Positions 27,716 through 35,002 of a stretch of DNA of 35,002 nt are shown here, piece after piece (positions within the stretch are counted from its first letter, which is position 1; every line of letters begins with the position of its first letter). The notes under the pieces were generated by a model that ran no database searches, had not been told where the DNA came from, and saw only the letters and a program-made list of their open reading frames with translations. A program made the position numbers and the translations under genes. This stretch comes from Clostridiales bacterium (GTDB lineage Bacteria; Bacillota; Clostridia; Lachnospirales; Lachnospiraceae), in contig JAAYPG010000057.1 in NCBI GenBank assembly GCA_012519905.1, positions 1 through 35,002 on the forward strand. Direction: 5' to 3'.

Positions 27716-28195
27716 TTATTCTGGATAAATGAGGTGGGTATCATCGATATTATATAAGGTCTCGTCAAGATAGCGTTTGGCGTAATGCTTTGCCATGGTA
27801 AGGTTCATATCGGAGTAATTACCACAGTTTATAGCAGTTGCCCCAGGTATTTCTCCTTCATAATCACGAATAAATTCAAACATTTCTATGATCAATGGCA
27901 ATATATCCTTTGAGCTATAATCACCTCCAAGAAGAAGGTAAAAACCAGTGCGACATCCCATAGGGCCAAAATATATAATTTTACTATCGAACTGCTTGTG
28001 ATTTCTAAGAAAGGTAGCCCCTAGATGTTCAATTGCATGTATTTCGCCAGTTAGCATTACTGGTTCATGGTTTGGCCTAGTTATCCTAAGGTCAAAGCTA
28101 GTTATAGTTTCCTGGCCTAATTGATCCTTTCTAGATACATAGACACCCGGTAGTAATTTCATATGATCAATGGTAAAGCTTGCAATTTGCTTCAT
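27716..28195 (-). CDS. luxS: S-ribosylhomocysteine lyase
   Basis: 159 residues, normal LuxS length. The metal motif HxxEH is 'HAIEH' at 53-57, the catalytic Cys81 lies in 'GPMGCRTGF', and Cys124 in 'AINCGNYSD' is the third metal ligand. The enzyme turns S-ribosylhomocysteine into homocysteine and the precursor of autoinducer 2, within the activated methyl cycle. No pfs or met gene is next to it. AGAGG precedes the ATG. It is divergent from the LacI-type regulator, with about 195 bases between them. Confidence 0.97.
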   Translation of the reverse strand: MKQIASFTIDHMKLLPGVYVSRKDQLGQETITSFDLRITRPNHEPVMLTGEIHAIEHLGATFLRNHKQFDSKIIYFGPMGCRTGFYLLLGGDYSSKDILPLIIEMFEFIRDYEGEIPGATAINCGNYSDMNLTMAKHYAKRYLDETLYNIDDTHLIYPE

Positions 28196-28311
28196 TATTT
28201 AATCATCCTCTCATTAAGTTAAATGGTTGGTTTAATTTTATTGTAACCTCTTTCTATCTCTGTGTCCATATATAATAATTATGAAAATTTCATTAAAATA
28301 ACTAATATATA

Positions 28312-28340
28312 TTGAAAATTAAGTAAATTTTAGTTATAAT
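28312..28340 (+). promoter_or_regulatory. Promoter of the LacI-type regulator gene
   Basis: TTGAAA (28312-28317), a 17-base spacer and TATAAT (28335-28340): a strong sigma-A promoter. The predicted transcription start is near 28347. Confidence 0.7.
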
Positions 28341-28349
28341 TAACATAAG

Positions 28350-28362
28350 AAAATCGTTTTAC
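28350..28362 (+). promoter_or_regulatory. Candidate LacI-family operator at the regulator's own promoter
   Basis: AAAATCGTTTTAC has the CG-centred near-palindrome AAATCGTTTT expected for a LacI-family dimer. It begins 10 bases after the -10 hexamer, over the transcription start, so binding would repress the gene. The same motif (complement) lies at the same distance at the permease promoter (34323-34332). Confidence 0.55.
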
Positions 28363-28391
28363 CTAAGATACCTATGAAAGGATATGAAAAA

Positions 28392-29432
28392 GTGGTTACT
28401 TTAAAAGAAATTGCTCAATTATGTAATGTTTCTATAACTACTGTATCTAATGTTTTAAACGATAAACCTAAGGTTAGTGAGGAGACAAGGAAAAAGGTTC
28501 TTGAGGTAGTAAAAGAGACCGGATATCAGCCGAATTTTTTTGCCCAGGGTATGCGTAAGCAAAAAACTAGAATGATAGGAATAATAGTAGAGGATTTAGA
28601 TATATTTAGTACATCACCTATAGTAGAAGCTATTATGGCATACTGTGATGATAATAATTATCGAACCTTGCTCGTAAATATGAGGCTCTACGATAAATGG
28701 CAGGATACTTGGTACAATAATGAGAAGGATATTCAATCGGTCTTTCAACCAAATATTCAGGAGCTATTATCGATTAAAGTGGATGGTATTATGTATGTGG
28801 CAGGACACTGCCGTTATATCAATTACTTCAAGAAGGATTTTGAAGTTCCAGTAATTATTGTATACGCCTTGTCGACTTCAGCCCAGTTTCCTTCTGTTAT
28901 ATTTGATGATGATAAGGGTGGCTATGACATAACAAAGTATTTATTGGCTAAGGGACATCGCAAAATTGGTGTTATAGCAGGTACTCCTGATAATATTCAT
29001 ACTCAAAAAAGGTGCTTTGGATATCAGAGGGCCTTGTTTGAGGAAAACGTGCTTTTTAATCCCAATTGGATAAAGCATGGAGATTGGGAGAGGGGTTCAG
29101 GTTATATAAAGGCTGAGAAGCTGGTAAAGGAAGGAGTCACAGCTATATTTTGTATGAATGATCTAATGGCAGCTGGTGCATATGATTATTTATATGAGAA
29201 CAATATAACCGTAGGTAAAGACATATCCATTGTAGGCTATGATAATAATCAGATATCCGAGTATCTTAGGCCGCAGCTAACTACCAATAACATTCCAATG
29301 AAGGAAATTGGTAGAACTGCAGCAGAGTATTTTATTAAATTGATTGAAAATGAAATAGGACCTAATGAAAGGCAAGATGTAATCAAATTAACATGTGACA
29401 TGGTCATAAGAGATTCTGTTGGAAGTGTTTAG
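28392..29432 (+). CDS. LacI family transcriptional regulator
   Basis: 346 residues. The N-terminal helix-turn-helix is 'TLKEIAQLCNVSITTVSNVL' with hinge helix 'YQPNFFAQGMRKQKT'. From about residue 65 a periplasmic-binding-like sugar domain follows ('IGIIVEDLDIF', 'GHRKIGVIAGTPDN', 'ITAIFCMNDLMAAG'-type segment, 'DISIVGYDNNQISEYLRPQL'). It probably senses an oligosaccharide or its hydrolysis product. GTG 28392 is the best start: AAAGGA lies nine bases upstream, while ATG 28374 has no site. The next gene, 57 bases on, is a glycoside hydrolase, so both are likely one transcript with autoregulation. Confidence 0.92.
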   Translation: MVTLKEIAQLCNVSITTVSNVLNDKPKVSEETRKKVLEVVKETGYQPNFFAQGMRKQKTRMIGIIVEDLDIFSTSPIVEAIMAYCDDNNYRTLLVNMRLYDKWQDTWYNNEKDIQSVFQPNIQELLSIKVDGIMYVAGHCRYINYFKKDFEVPVIIVYALSTSAQFPSVIFDDDKGGYDITKYLLAKGHRKIGVIAGTPDNIHTQKRCFGYQRALFEENVLFNPNWIKHGDWERGSGYIKAEKLVKEGVTAIFCMNDLMAAGAYDYLYENNITVGKDISIVGYDNNQISEYLRPQLTTNNIPMKEIGRTAAEYFIKLIENEIGPNERQDVIKLTCDMVIRDSVGSV

Positions 29433-29489
29433 AGGTAAAATGTGATAGACTAGCAACCTGTTGACAGTATAGAAGAGAAGGAGAAAGAG

Positions 29490-31046
29490 ATGAATCTAAA
29501 TTTTAATACAAAGGTTGAGAGATGGGGCTTATATGAAGTGAGAGTACCCGGTAAAACTGATGGTAATCCCTTCGCAGACTACGAGATTAGGGCGGTTTTT
29601 TCAGGAGCCCATGAAAGAAAAGATGTGATAGGCTTCTATGATGGAGATGGTGAATACGTAGTAAGATTTATGCCTTCTTATGAAGGTGAATATACTTTTT
29701 CTATTAGTGGAAGCTTCTCAGAGCATAAGTATAGTGGAAACTTTGAAGCTATAGCACCGGAGGCCAATAACAATGGCTATGTACAGGTGTCTAATACATA
29801 CCATTTTCAATATGCAGATGGTAAACCCTATTACCCTTTAGGTACCACATGTTATGCCTGGGTTCATCAGGATGAGCAGCTACAAGAGCAGACCTTAAAT
29901 ACACTTAAGATTAATGCCTTTAACAAAATAAGATTCTGTATTTTCCCCAAGCATTATGATTATAATTTTGCTGATCCAGTGACTTTTCCTTATGAAGGTA
30001 CACCCTGCGATATCTCAGATCTCAATAGACACACTATGGCCTTATATACTGAGAGAAAGAGTGGCAATAGCTGGGACTTTAAGAGGTTTAACCCACAACA
30101 TTTTAAGAATATAGATAAACGAATTGAGCAATTGATGAAAATGGGGATTGAAGCAGATCTTATCTTGTTTCATCCTTATGACCGCTGGGGTTTTGACGGT
30201 ATGGGAGCAGACGAGGACGATTTTTATGTGAAATACGTTCTGGCCAGGTACTCTGCATATCGGAATGTATGGTGGTCATTAGCCAATGAATATGATTATG
30301 TAAAAACTAAAACCATAGATGATTGGGAGCGTATTGCAAAAGTTATATGTGATAATGATGTATATAATAGGCTTCGCTCTATCCATAATGGACCACAATT
30401 TTATGACTTTACTAAACCATGGATTACACATTGTAGTTGCCAGGGTACTGATAGATATAAGTCGGTTGAATATACCGATGATATCAGGAAGAAATATAAT
30501 AAACCCGTTGTATGGGATGAGATATTATATGAAGGAAATATTAATCTAGGTTGGGGTAACATTACAGGTGAAGAGTTGGTCAGACGATTTTGGGAAGCTG
30601 CAATGCGGGGTGGATATCCAGGGCATGGAGAGACTCTATTGCAGACCATAGATGAAGCTGTGGATTCTTCTATTCTTTGGTGGTCTCATGGCGGAAAACT
30701 ACATGGCGAAAGCCCCAGTCGAATTGCTTTCCTGAGCAAGATCCTAGCTGAGATTCCCGATGGCCAGGGCTTAAGATTTATGCCTGAATATTGGGACGCA
30801 GTAGTAGGCACCATTGACTCTGCTGATGACAAGGGCAAGGATGTTAATGATTACTATTTATTTTATTTTAGCTTTTTGCGCCCCTTGTATCGGAATCTAT
30901 ACTTTGATGAGGATAGTGAGTTTCAAGTTGATTTAATTGATACATGGAACATGACAATATCAGATCAGGGTGTATTTAAGGGGCATTTTACTATTATAAC
31001 AGGTGGAAAGCCTTATATGGCTATTCGAGTTCGAAGGCTTCCTTAA
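29490..31046 (+). CDS. Intracellular glycoside hydrolase, DUF5060-DUF4038-DUF5605
   Basis: 518 residues, no signal peptide. An N-terminal beta domain (about 5-90, DUF5060-like) precedes a TIM barrel (about 100-380, DUF4038-like, related to GH140) and a C-terminal beta domain (about 430-518). Likely catalytic acids are Glu267 in 'WWSLANEYDY' at the end of strand 4 and Glu344 in 'VVWDEILYEG' on strand 7, a clan GH-A pattern. The substrate cannot be read; the context (LacI regulator, GH51 enzyme, sugar permease) points to pentose-containing side chains or oligomers. GAAGGAG lies before the ATG. Its last 26 bases overlap the 3' end of the helicase remnant on the other strand. Confidence 0.82.
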   Translation: MNLNFNTKVERWGLYEVRVPGKTDGNPFADYEIRAVFSGAHERKDVIGFYDGDGEYVVRFMPSYEGEYTFSISGSFSEHKYSGNFEAIAPEANNNGYVQVSNTYHFQYADGKPYYPLGTTCYAWVHQDEQLQEQTLNTLKINAFNKIRFCIFPKHYDYNFADPVTFPYEGTPCDISDLNRHTMALYTERKSGNSWDFKRFNPQHFKNIDKRIEQLMKMGIEADLILFHPYDRWGFDGMGADEDDFYVKYVLARYSAYRNVWWSLANEYDYVKTKTIDDWERIAKVICDNDVYNRLRSIHNGPQFYDFTKPWITHCSCQGTDRYKSVEYTDDIRKKYNKPVVWDEILYEGNINLGWGNITGEELVRRFWEAAMRGGYPGHGETLLQTIDEAVDSSILWWSHGGKLHGESPSRIAFLSKILAEIPDGQGLRFMPEYWDAVVGTIDSADDKGKDVNDYYLFYFSFLRPLYRNLYFDEDSEFQVDLIDTWNMTISDQGVFKGHFTIITGGKPYMAIRVRRLP

Positions 31047-32085
31047 GGCCATCAAAATCTAGATAGTCTTCAATAAATTGCTTACGTAGGAGTTCAAGCG
31101 GAATGAACTCGTTGTATTTTCCATCTATCTGTATTTTGTCAGGCAATGGTAAATCATATAGATTAAGTTCGGAATGAAGGATATCATATATAAGATTCTC
31201 TAGCTCTTCCTTACTTCCCTTAAAAATAACTTCAAGATAAACACAGGTAATCCAAGGCAGCTTACTATTGATTCCTCTATGTCGTAGGGCGTAGTTCAAT
31301 GTGATTAGCTGCCTTGTTCCAACCCATGGAAAGATAGCATATTTTGTATCTGACAGCGCTGTTACTAGATTTTCTAATATACCACTATTTCGGGTGATAT
31401 ATTGAATTTCATGCAAGCGCTCTTTACAGCGTTCACTAAGATAGGGATATGGATCATTGGACAGCAGTATACTGCGAATCTTTCGTACCAAAACAGTATG
31501 CAGTTCATTTTTAAAATCTATATCCCAATCAACAACTGATATTCCAGGTACCCTTTTGACAAATATGACCTTGGATTTTACATTGACATCAACTGTTTCC
31601 CAGGTCATTCCTGCTAATGCAAAGCGAACACCGACTGGATAAACCTTATCTACAGTACCGATAGTGCGGTTTTCGTCCTTAACCAGTAGGTATTCAGGAG
31701 CAAGAAAAACGGTCAGGAACTTGTGGCTGTTTACTATTTTCTCACCTTCCCTACCAATGATAAGACCGCCATATTCAGTTTTTTGAAGCTGTTCAATGTG
31801 TAATAGATGAGTTAACAGTAGTTTATAGTCATCCTGTGATATATTTCTAAAGCAGCCCAGGGTTAGAATATCCTGTGCTAGGGCAGCGGCAGACATTTCC
31901 CCATTACTCTTTAAATGGCTCATGGTTTGGTGATATAACAGGTTATATGCATGATTTAGGGGAGGGATAGGTTCCATCCAGTGGTCTTTAATATAGAGTT
32001 CAATAATTGCGATAGTTCGGATGAAATCCCAGTTAATTGGACCTAGGGTATCAGCAGAATTTAAAAAGGGACCTCCTGGGGATAG
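31021..32085 (-). pseudogene. C-terminal remnant of a large Lhr/BrxHI-like helicase
   Basis: An open frame of about 354 codons from 32085 to a stop at 31021. It reads '...NSADTLGPINWDFIRTIAII' and 'ELYIKDHWMEPI' before the ATG at 31977, so coding similarity extends above that ATG and the ATG is not a true gene start. 'YGGLIIGREGEKIVNSHKF', 'FALAGMTWETVDVN' and 'KVIFVKRVPG' match the C-terminal domains of large Lhr-like DEAD/DEAH helicases such as BrxHI. No Walker A, DEAH or helicase motif VI remains; about the first half of the protein is lost. The upstream end fuses out of frame to a TerB_N fragment. Confidence 0.75.
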
Positions 32086-32369
32086 TTATCTTCAAAATCC
32101 TTCATAAATAAGGCCTGCTTATAAAAAACTCTTGAGTTATTCTCTTGTGCTTTATGGGCATAATAATATGAATGGCTCCTAAAGGGGGCAGGATATTGTC
32201 TTGAGATATCCCTCATTCTATAGAATAGTTCACGGACTTCATCCCGTATAGGAGCTTGGATTTTCTGAGGCTTTAAAATATATTTCCCAACACCCTCAAT
32301 AGGGCTGGCATCATAGTCAATTTCATAAAACAAACCATCAAGTTGAATATCATTTTTATCTTTATTCAT
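32061..32369 (-). pseudogene. N-terminal remnant of a TerB_N-domain protein
   Basis: 102 codons. The last third, 'SYYYAHKAQENNSRVFYKQA' and 'LFMKDFEDNYPQEVPF', matches the start of the TerB N-terminal domain, which normally goes on to a conserved 'YF..YQ..... R.YFTWR' region. Here it stops at once at TAA (32061), where helicase sequence starts in another frame. Intact TerB_N proteins are several hundred residues long. GGGAG lies five to six bases before ATG 32369, and a TTGAAA-N16-TATAAT promoter precedes it, so the 5' end of the operon appears undamaged. The family assignment is from memory of the motif. Confidence 0.65.
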
Positions 32370-32419
32370 TTTATCTCCCAGCACTTAAAAGAGGTTAATG
32401 TGCATAACTTTTTGAATAT

Positions 32420-32447
32420 ATTATACAACAACTATAATATTTTTCAA
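32420..32447 (-). promoter_or_regulatory. Intact promoter of the truncated TerB_N gene
   Basis: Read on the minus strand: TTGAAA (32447-32442), 16 bases, TATAAT (32425-32420), about 50 bases before the TerB_N start. Confidence 0.55.
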
Positions 32448-32458
32448 CAAATAAGATT

Positions 32459-32502
32459 AGGCAGAAGCTGTATAAGAACTAATCTTATAACAGATTCTGC
32501 CT
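32459..32502 (-). terminator. Terminator after the arabinofuranosidase gene
   Basis: A ~19-bp stem with a few mismatches (32459-32477 with 32483-32502; AGGCAGA/TCTGCCT at the base) around loop ACTAA. It lies about 60 bases past the GH51 stop. On the minus strand it is followed by TAATCTTATTTG, a weak T-rich tail. Confidence 0.7.
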
Positions 32503-32560
32503 ATCATATTTAGTGATTAAGCCAGCGCTTAGGTATTGTCAAATGAGCTATAAGTATATT

Positions 32561-34039
32561 TTACTCAATTGTAAGAAGTACTACGGATTTAGGTGGGATA
32601 CAAGTATATAGCTGGTTGTTTTTCAACTCTACATTAGTAAATGTTTTTACAGTAACTGCCTCAGGCTCTTCAAAGGTATTTCTAGCATTCATTTCCTTAG
32701 AAGTTAAAATGGATGCAGAAATTTTACCTGTATTAGCATCAACAAGCTCGCAATTAATTTCTACCTCATTGTTGGGATCCAGGTTACAAAGAGAAATATG
32801 GATTTTACCCTCTGAATCCATAGAGGATGAAGCGCTAAGCTGGGCTATTTTATCATCACCGTAATGATAATATGTTTCCTCTAATTCTGTTTCAAGTAGT
32901 TCAGAGCCCTGATGCACAGAAAACATTTTAAATACATGGTAGGTTGGTGTTAAAATCATTTTATGCTCATCTGTTAATATAACAGATTGTAATACGTTTA
33001 TCATCTGTGCGATATTAGCCATCTGGATACGGTCGCAGTTATTATTGAAGATATTAAGGTTGATGCCTGCTATTAATGCATCTCTTAATGTGTTCTGCTG
33101 GTATAGGAAGCTTGGATTTGTACCAGGCTCCACTTGGTACCAGGCACCCCATTCATCAACTATTAGTCCTATACGCTTATCCTTATCATATTTGTCCATT
33201 ATTTTAATGTTCTTTTCTATTAATTCTTCCATAAATAAGGTCATCTTCAGTACATCGAACCATTCCTTCTCATTAAAATCTACTGCAGAGCCCTTAGGTA
33301 AGCTCCAGTCCAAAGGCATAGTATAATAATGAAGACTTAAGCCATCCATATATTTACCAGCATTTTGCATGAGTACTTCAGTCCATTGATAATCATCAGC
33401 ATTTGCACCACAAGCTATTTTGTAGAGCTTGTTATCGCCATAATCCTTAAGATAAGTGGCATACCTGCGATACTCATCTGCGTAGTATTCTGGTCTCATC
33501 TGTCCGCCACAGCCCCAGTTTTCATTACCAACGGCAAAATATTTTAAATTCCAGGGTTTCTCCCTACCGTTTTTCTTCCTAAGCTTTGTCATAGGAGAAT
33601 CTCCGTCAGATGCAATATATTCGACCCATTGTTGCATTTCCCTAACAGTACCACTGCCAAGGTTTCCGCTTATATAGGGTTCTGCACCAATTAGCTCGCA
33701 AAACTCCAAGAACTCATGAGTACCGAAATGATTATTTTCTGTAACGCCACCCCAGTTAGTGTTAATCATAGAAGGGCGTTCTTCATAGGGGCCAATACCC
33801 TCCATCCAATGGTAATTATCTGCAAAGCATCCACCGGGCCATCTTAGAATAGGTATCTTCATTTCTTTTAAGGCGTCAATTACATCTTTTCTTATCCCGT
33901 TTATATTGGGAATTGTGGATTCCTTGCCCACCCAGATACCTTCGTAGATACAACGGCCTAAATGCTCAGCAAAATGACCATAGATATTCTTGTTGATAAT
34001 TCCCTTTTTAATCCCAGCTTTAACCTTCATTTTAACCAT
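32561..34039 (-). CDS. abfA: Alpha-L-arabinofuranosidase, GH51
   Basis: 492 residues, typical intracellular GH51 length, no signal peptide. The barrel (about 20-370) carries acid/base Glu173 in 'GNENWGCGG' and nucleophile Glu296 in '[10 protein letters not shown]'. '[19 protein letters not shown]' and '[14 protein letters not shown]' are GH51 hallmarks, and a beta-sandwich domain follows to the end. It removes terminal arabinofuranosyl groups from arabinoxylan or arabinan oligosaccharides imported into the cell. AAAGGA lies seven bases before the ATG. It is divergent from the sugar permease gene, and both have copies of the AAAACGATT motif in the shared upstream region. Confidence 0.96.
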   Translation of the reverse strand: MVKMKVKAGIKKGIINKNIYGHFAEHLGRCIYEGIWVGKESTIPNINGIRKDVIDALKEMKIPILRWPGGCFADNYHWMEGIGPYEERPSMINTNWGGVTENNHFGTHEFLEFCELIGAEPYISGNLGSGTVREMQQWVEYIASDGDSPMTKLRKKNGREKPWNLKYFAVGNENWGCGGQMRPEYYADEYRRYATYLKDYGDNKLYKIACGANADDYQWTEVLMQNAGKYMDGLSLHYYTMPLDWSLPKGSAVDFNEKEWFDVLKMTLFMEELIEKNIKIMDKYDKDKRIGLIVDEWGAWYQVEPGTNPSFLYQQNTLRDALIAGINLNIFNNNCDRIQMANIAQMINVLQSVILTDEHKMILTPTYHVFKMFSVHQGSELLETELEETYYHYGDDKIAQLSASSSMDSEGKIHISLCNLDPNNEVEINCELVDANTGKISASILTSKEMNARNTFEEPEAVTVKTFTNVELKNNQLYTCIPPKSVVLLTIE

Positions 34040-34142
34040 AAGAGTATCCTTTCTTCTGTTTATATTTATATCATCAGTGGGGATGCCCCCTGGTGATAAT
34101 ATAGCCTTCGGCGCTTAACTATACAAGTGCCTACTTGATTTT

Positions 34143-34200
34143 ATTCTAGCATATTATGCATGAATTACAATGTTTTTCATTAAAAAGGAAAAACGATTAA
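34143..34200 (-). promoter_or_regulatory. Candidate abfA promoter with an operator-like motif
   Basis: On the minus strand TTGTAA (34170-34165), 16 bases, TAGAAT (34148-34143) is a fair promoter, giving a leader of about 95 bases with a GC hairpin (34069-34097, CAGTGGGG/CCCCCTGG). AAAACGATTAA (34190-34200) upstream matches nine bases of the regulator motif but lies above the -35, so its role is less certain. Confidence 0.35.
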
Positions 34201-34283
34201 CTAATATCTAAAGTTTACCTTTTAAAAATAGATTTATAACTTTCAATTTAAAAGAAAAAGATGAACATTTTAAACAAATACTA

Positions 34284-34332
34284 TTGACATAAAAATTGGG
34301 TTTAGGTATAATATTACCAAATAAAACGATTT
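34284..34332 (+). promoter_or_regulatory. Permease promoter with candidate LacI-family operator
   Basis: TTGACA (34284-34289), 17 bases, TATAAT (34307-34312) is a consensus sigma-A promoter. AAAACGATTT (34323-34332) starts 10 bases after the -10 box and is the reverse complement of the AAATCGTTTT at the regulator promoter, at the same spacing. Repression without inducer is the likely mode. Confidence 0.65.
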
Positions 34333-34410
34333 ACGTAACGTGTTTTTGTTCAGACAGTATATATTATGCTAACTTGGAAGATTAGATTTGTATAAGGGAG
34401 GCCACGTATT

Positions 34411-35002
34411 GTGAACAATTCAATGAGTAAACGAAAAAAAAGACAAGGATATAAAGAGTTTATGCTAATTTTACCATTTATTATCCTGGTATTAATATTC
34501 TCTTATTATCCTCTATACGGATGGATATATTCCTTCTTTGATTATCAACCACCATTGCCTTTTTCTTGGGACTCTTTTGTAGGATTAAAATGGTTTAGGG
34601 TGCTATTCCAGAACAAATCCTACGTTAAGCAGACTTTACAGGTACTTAAAAACACCTTTGCCATGAGTGGTATTTCATTTGCATTTTCTTGGCTCCCTAT
34701 GTTTTTTGCCATCTTTCTTAATGAGATTAAGAATGTACGTTATCGTAAGTTTGTTCAGACAGCTACAACCCTGCCTAACTTCATCAGCTGGGTGCTAGTG
34801 TATTCCGTAGCCTTTCTGCTTATGAGCAACAACGGTATGTTCAACTCTCTAGCAATGGATTGGGGCATTATAGACAAGCCTATTGATTTCTTAAAATCAA
34901 ATGAACATATATGGTTTAAGATGTGGGTATGGCTTACATGGAAGAATCTTGGATGGGCAGCCATCATGTATATCGCGGCCATATCAGGTATTGATGCTGA
35001 AC
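34411..35002 (+). CDS. LplB-type sugar ABC transporter permease, 5' part
   Basis: The gene runs off the right edge; 197 codons are visible. The start is GTG 34411, nine bases after AAGGGAGG (34394-34401); ATG 34423 is a weaker option. A basic tail is followed by a first membrane segment ('FMLILPFIILVLIFSYYPLY'), 'FFDYQPPLPFSWDSFVGLKW', further membrane segments and the EAA-loop-like 'GWAAIMYIAAISGIDAE' at the edge, which contacts the ATPase. This is the pattern of LplB/YtcP-type CUT1 permeases for oligosaccharides such as aldouronates or arabino-oligosaccharides. The second permease and binding protein should lie beyond the window. Confidence 0.92.
   Translation, partial: MNNSMSKRKKRQGYKEFMLILPFIILVLIFSYYPLYGWIYSFFDYQPPLPFSWDSFVGLKWFRVLFQNKSYVKQTLQVLKNTFAMSGISFAFSWLPMFFAIFLNEIKNVRYRKFVQTATTLPNFISWVLVYSVAFLLMSNNGMFNSLAMDWGIIDKPIDFLKSNEHIWFKMWVWLTWKNLGWAAIMYIAAISGIDAE

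Noticed and set aside
27635-27760. A ~41-codon plus-strand frame starting at ATG 27635 with AGGAGGA just upstream
   Set aside because: The spacing to the ATG is only two to three bases, it overlaps the 3' end of luxS in antisense, and its composition is not protein-like.
31021-31977. Reading 31021-31977 as a complete 318-residue hypothetical protein
   Set aside because: Coding similarity continues in frame above the ATG to 32085, and the sequence matches only the C-terminal domains of a larger helicase.

Overview
The window is about 35 kb of low-GC, gene-dense DNA that looks like a chromosome segment of a spore-forming, plant-fibre-degrading anaerobe of the Clostridia, most likely family Lachnospiraceae. 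The reasons are strong AGGAGG-type ribosome binding sites, a T-box leader on leuS, luxS, a YaaH-like spore-peptidoglycan hydrolase with two LysM domains, a secreted GH11-CBM36 xylanase, an intracellular GH51 arabinofuranosidase and an LplB-type sugar permease. The genus cannot be fixed from the sequence alone. No tRNA, rRNA, CRISPR array or transposase gene was seen.

Layout. 1-4052 (+): the 3' part of a SAM methyltransferase, a divergent CPBP-type membrane protein, a LigB-type dioxygenase, a cyclase-family metal hydrolase, a flavodoxin and a nucleoside deaminase. 4445-5533 (+): the secreted xylanase. 5669-7915 (-): glutathione peroxidase and a CNNM/CorC-type transporter, separated by a 196-bp palindromic repeat. 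8182-16412: housekeeping and metabolic genes on both strands (phospholipase C-like protein, flavin reductase-like protein, YaaH-like hydrolase, signal peptidase I, argininosuccinate lyase, M32 carboxypeptidase, enolase). 16555-21819: a small unknown protein, a SERCA-type Ca2+ ATPase, a MATE exporter and a DedA protein. 21882-22346: the 3' remnant of a NarL-type response regulator. 22343-25177: promoter, T-box leader and leuS. 25178-25727: a repeat-rich and hairpin-rich intergenic stretch. 25728-28195: a CDP-alcohol phosphatidyltransferase, two unknown co-directional proteins that share a C-terminal motif, and luxS.

28312-35002 is a sugar-utilisation locus: a LacI-type regulator, a DUF5060/DUF4038 glycoside hydrolase, a GH51 arabinofuranosidase and the start of an ABC permease gene. 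The promoters of the regulator and of the permease carry the same 10-bp CG-centred motif (AAATCGTTTT or its complement), placed exactly 10 bp downstream of the -10 hexamer in both. A weaker copy lies upstream of the arabinofuranosidase. This suggests one local regulon for arabinoxylan-type oligosaccharides, which the extracellular GH11 xylanase would help release.

Inserted in that locus (31021-32447, minus strand) is the scar of a different operon: an intact promoter, the N-terminal piece of a TerB_N-domain protein, and the C-terminal ~355 residues of a large Lhr/BrxHI-like helicase, joined out of frame. The simplest reading is an internal deletion of a TerB/ATPase/helicase operon of the kind found in stress-response and phage-defence islands. 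Other non-genic points of interest are the 196-bp palindrome, a 156-bp multi-hairpin element bounded by a 12-bp inverted repeat, a 12-bp tandem repeat, and a Pro/Thr-rich open frame without a standard start codon.
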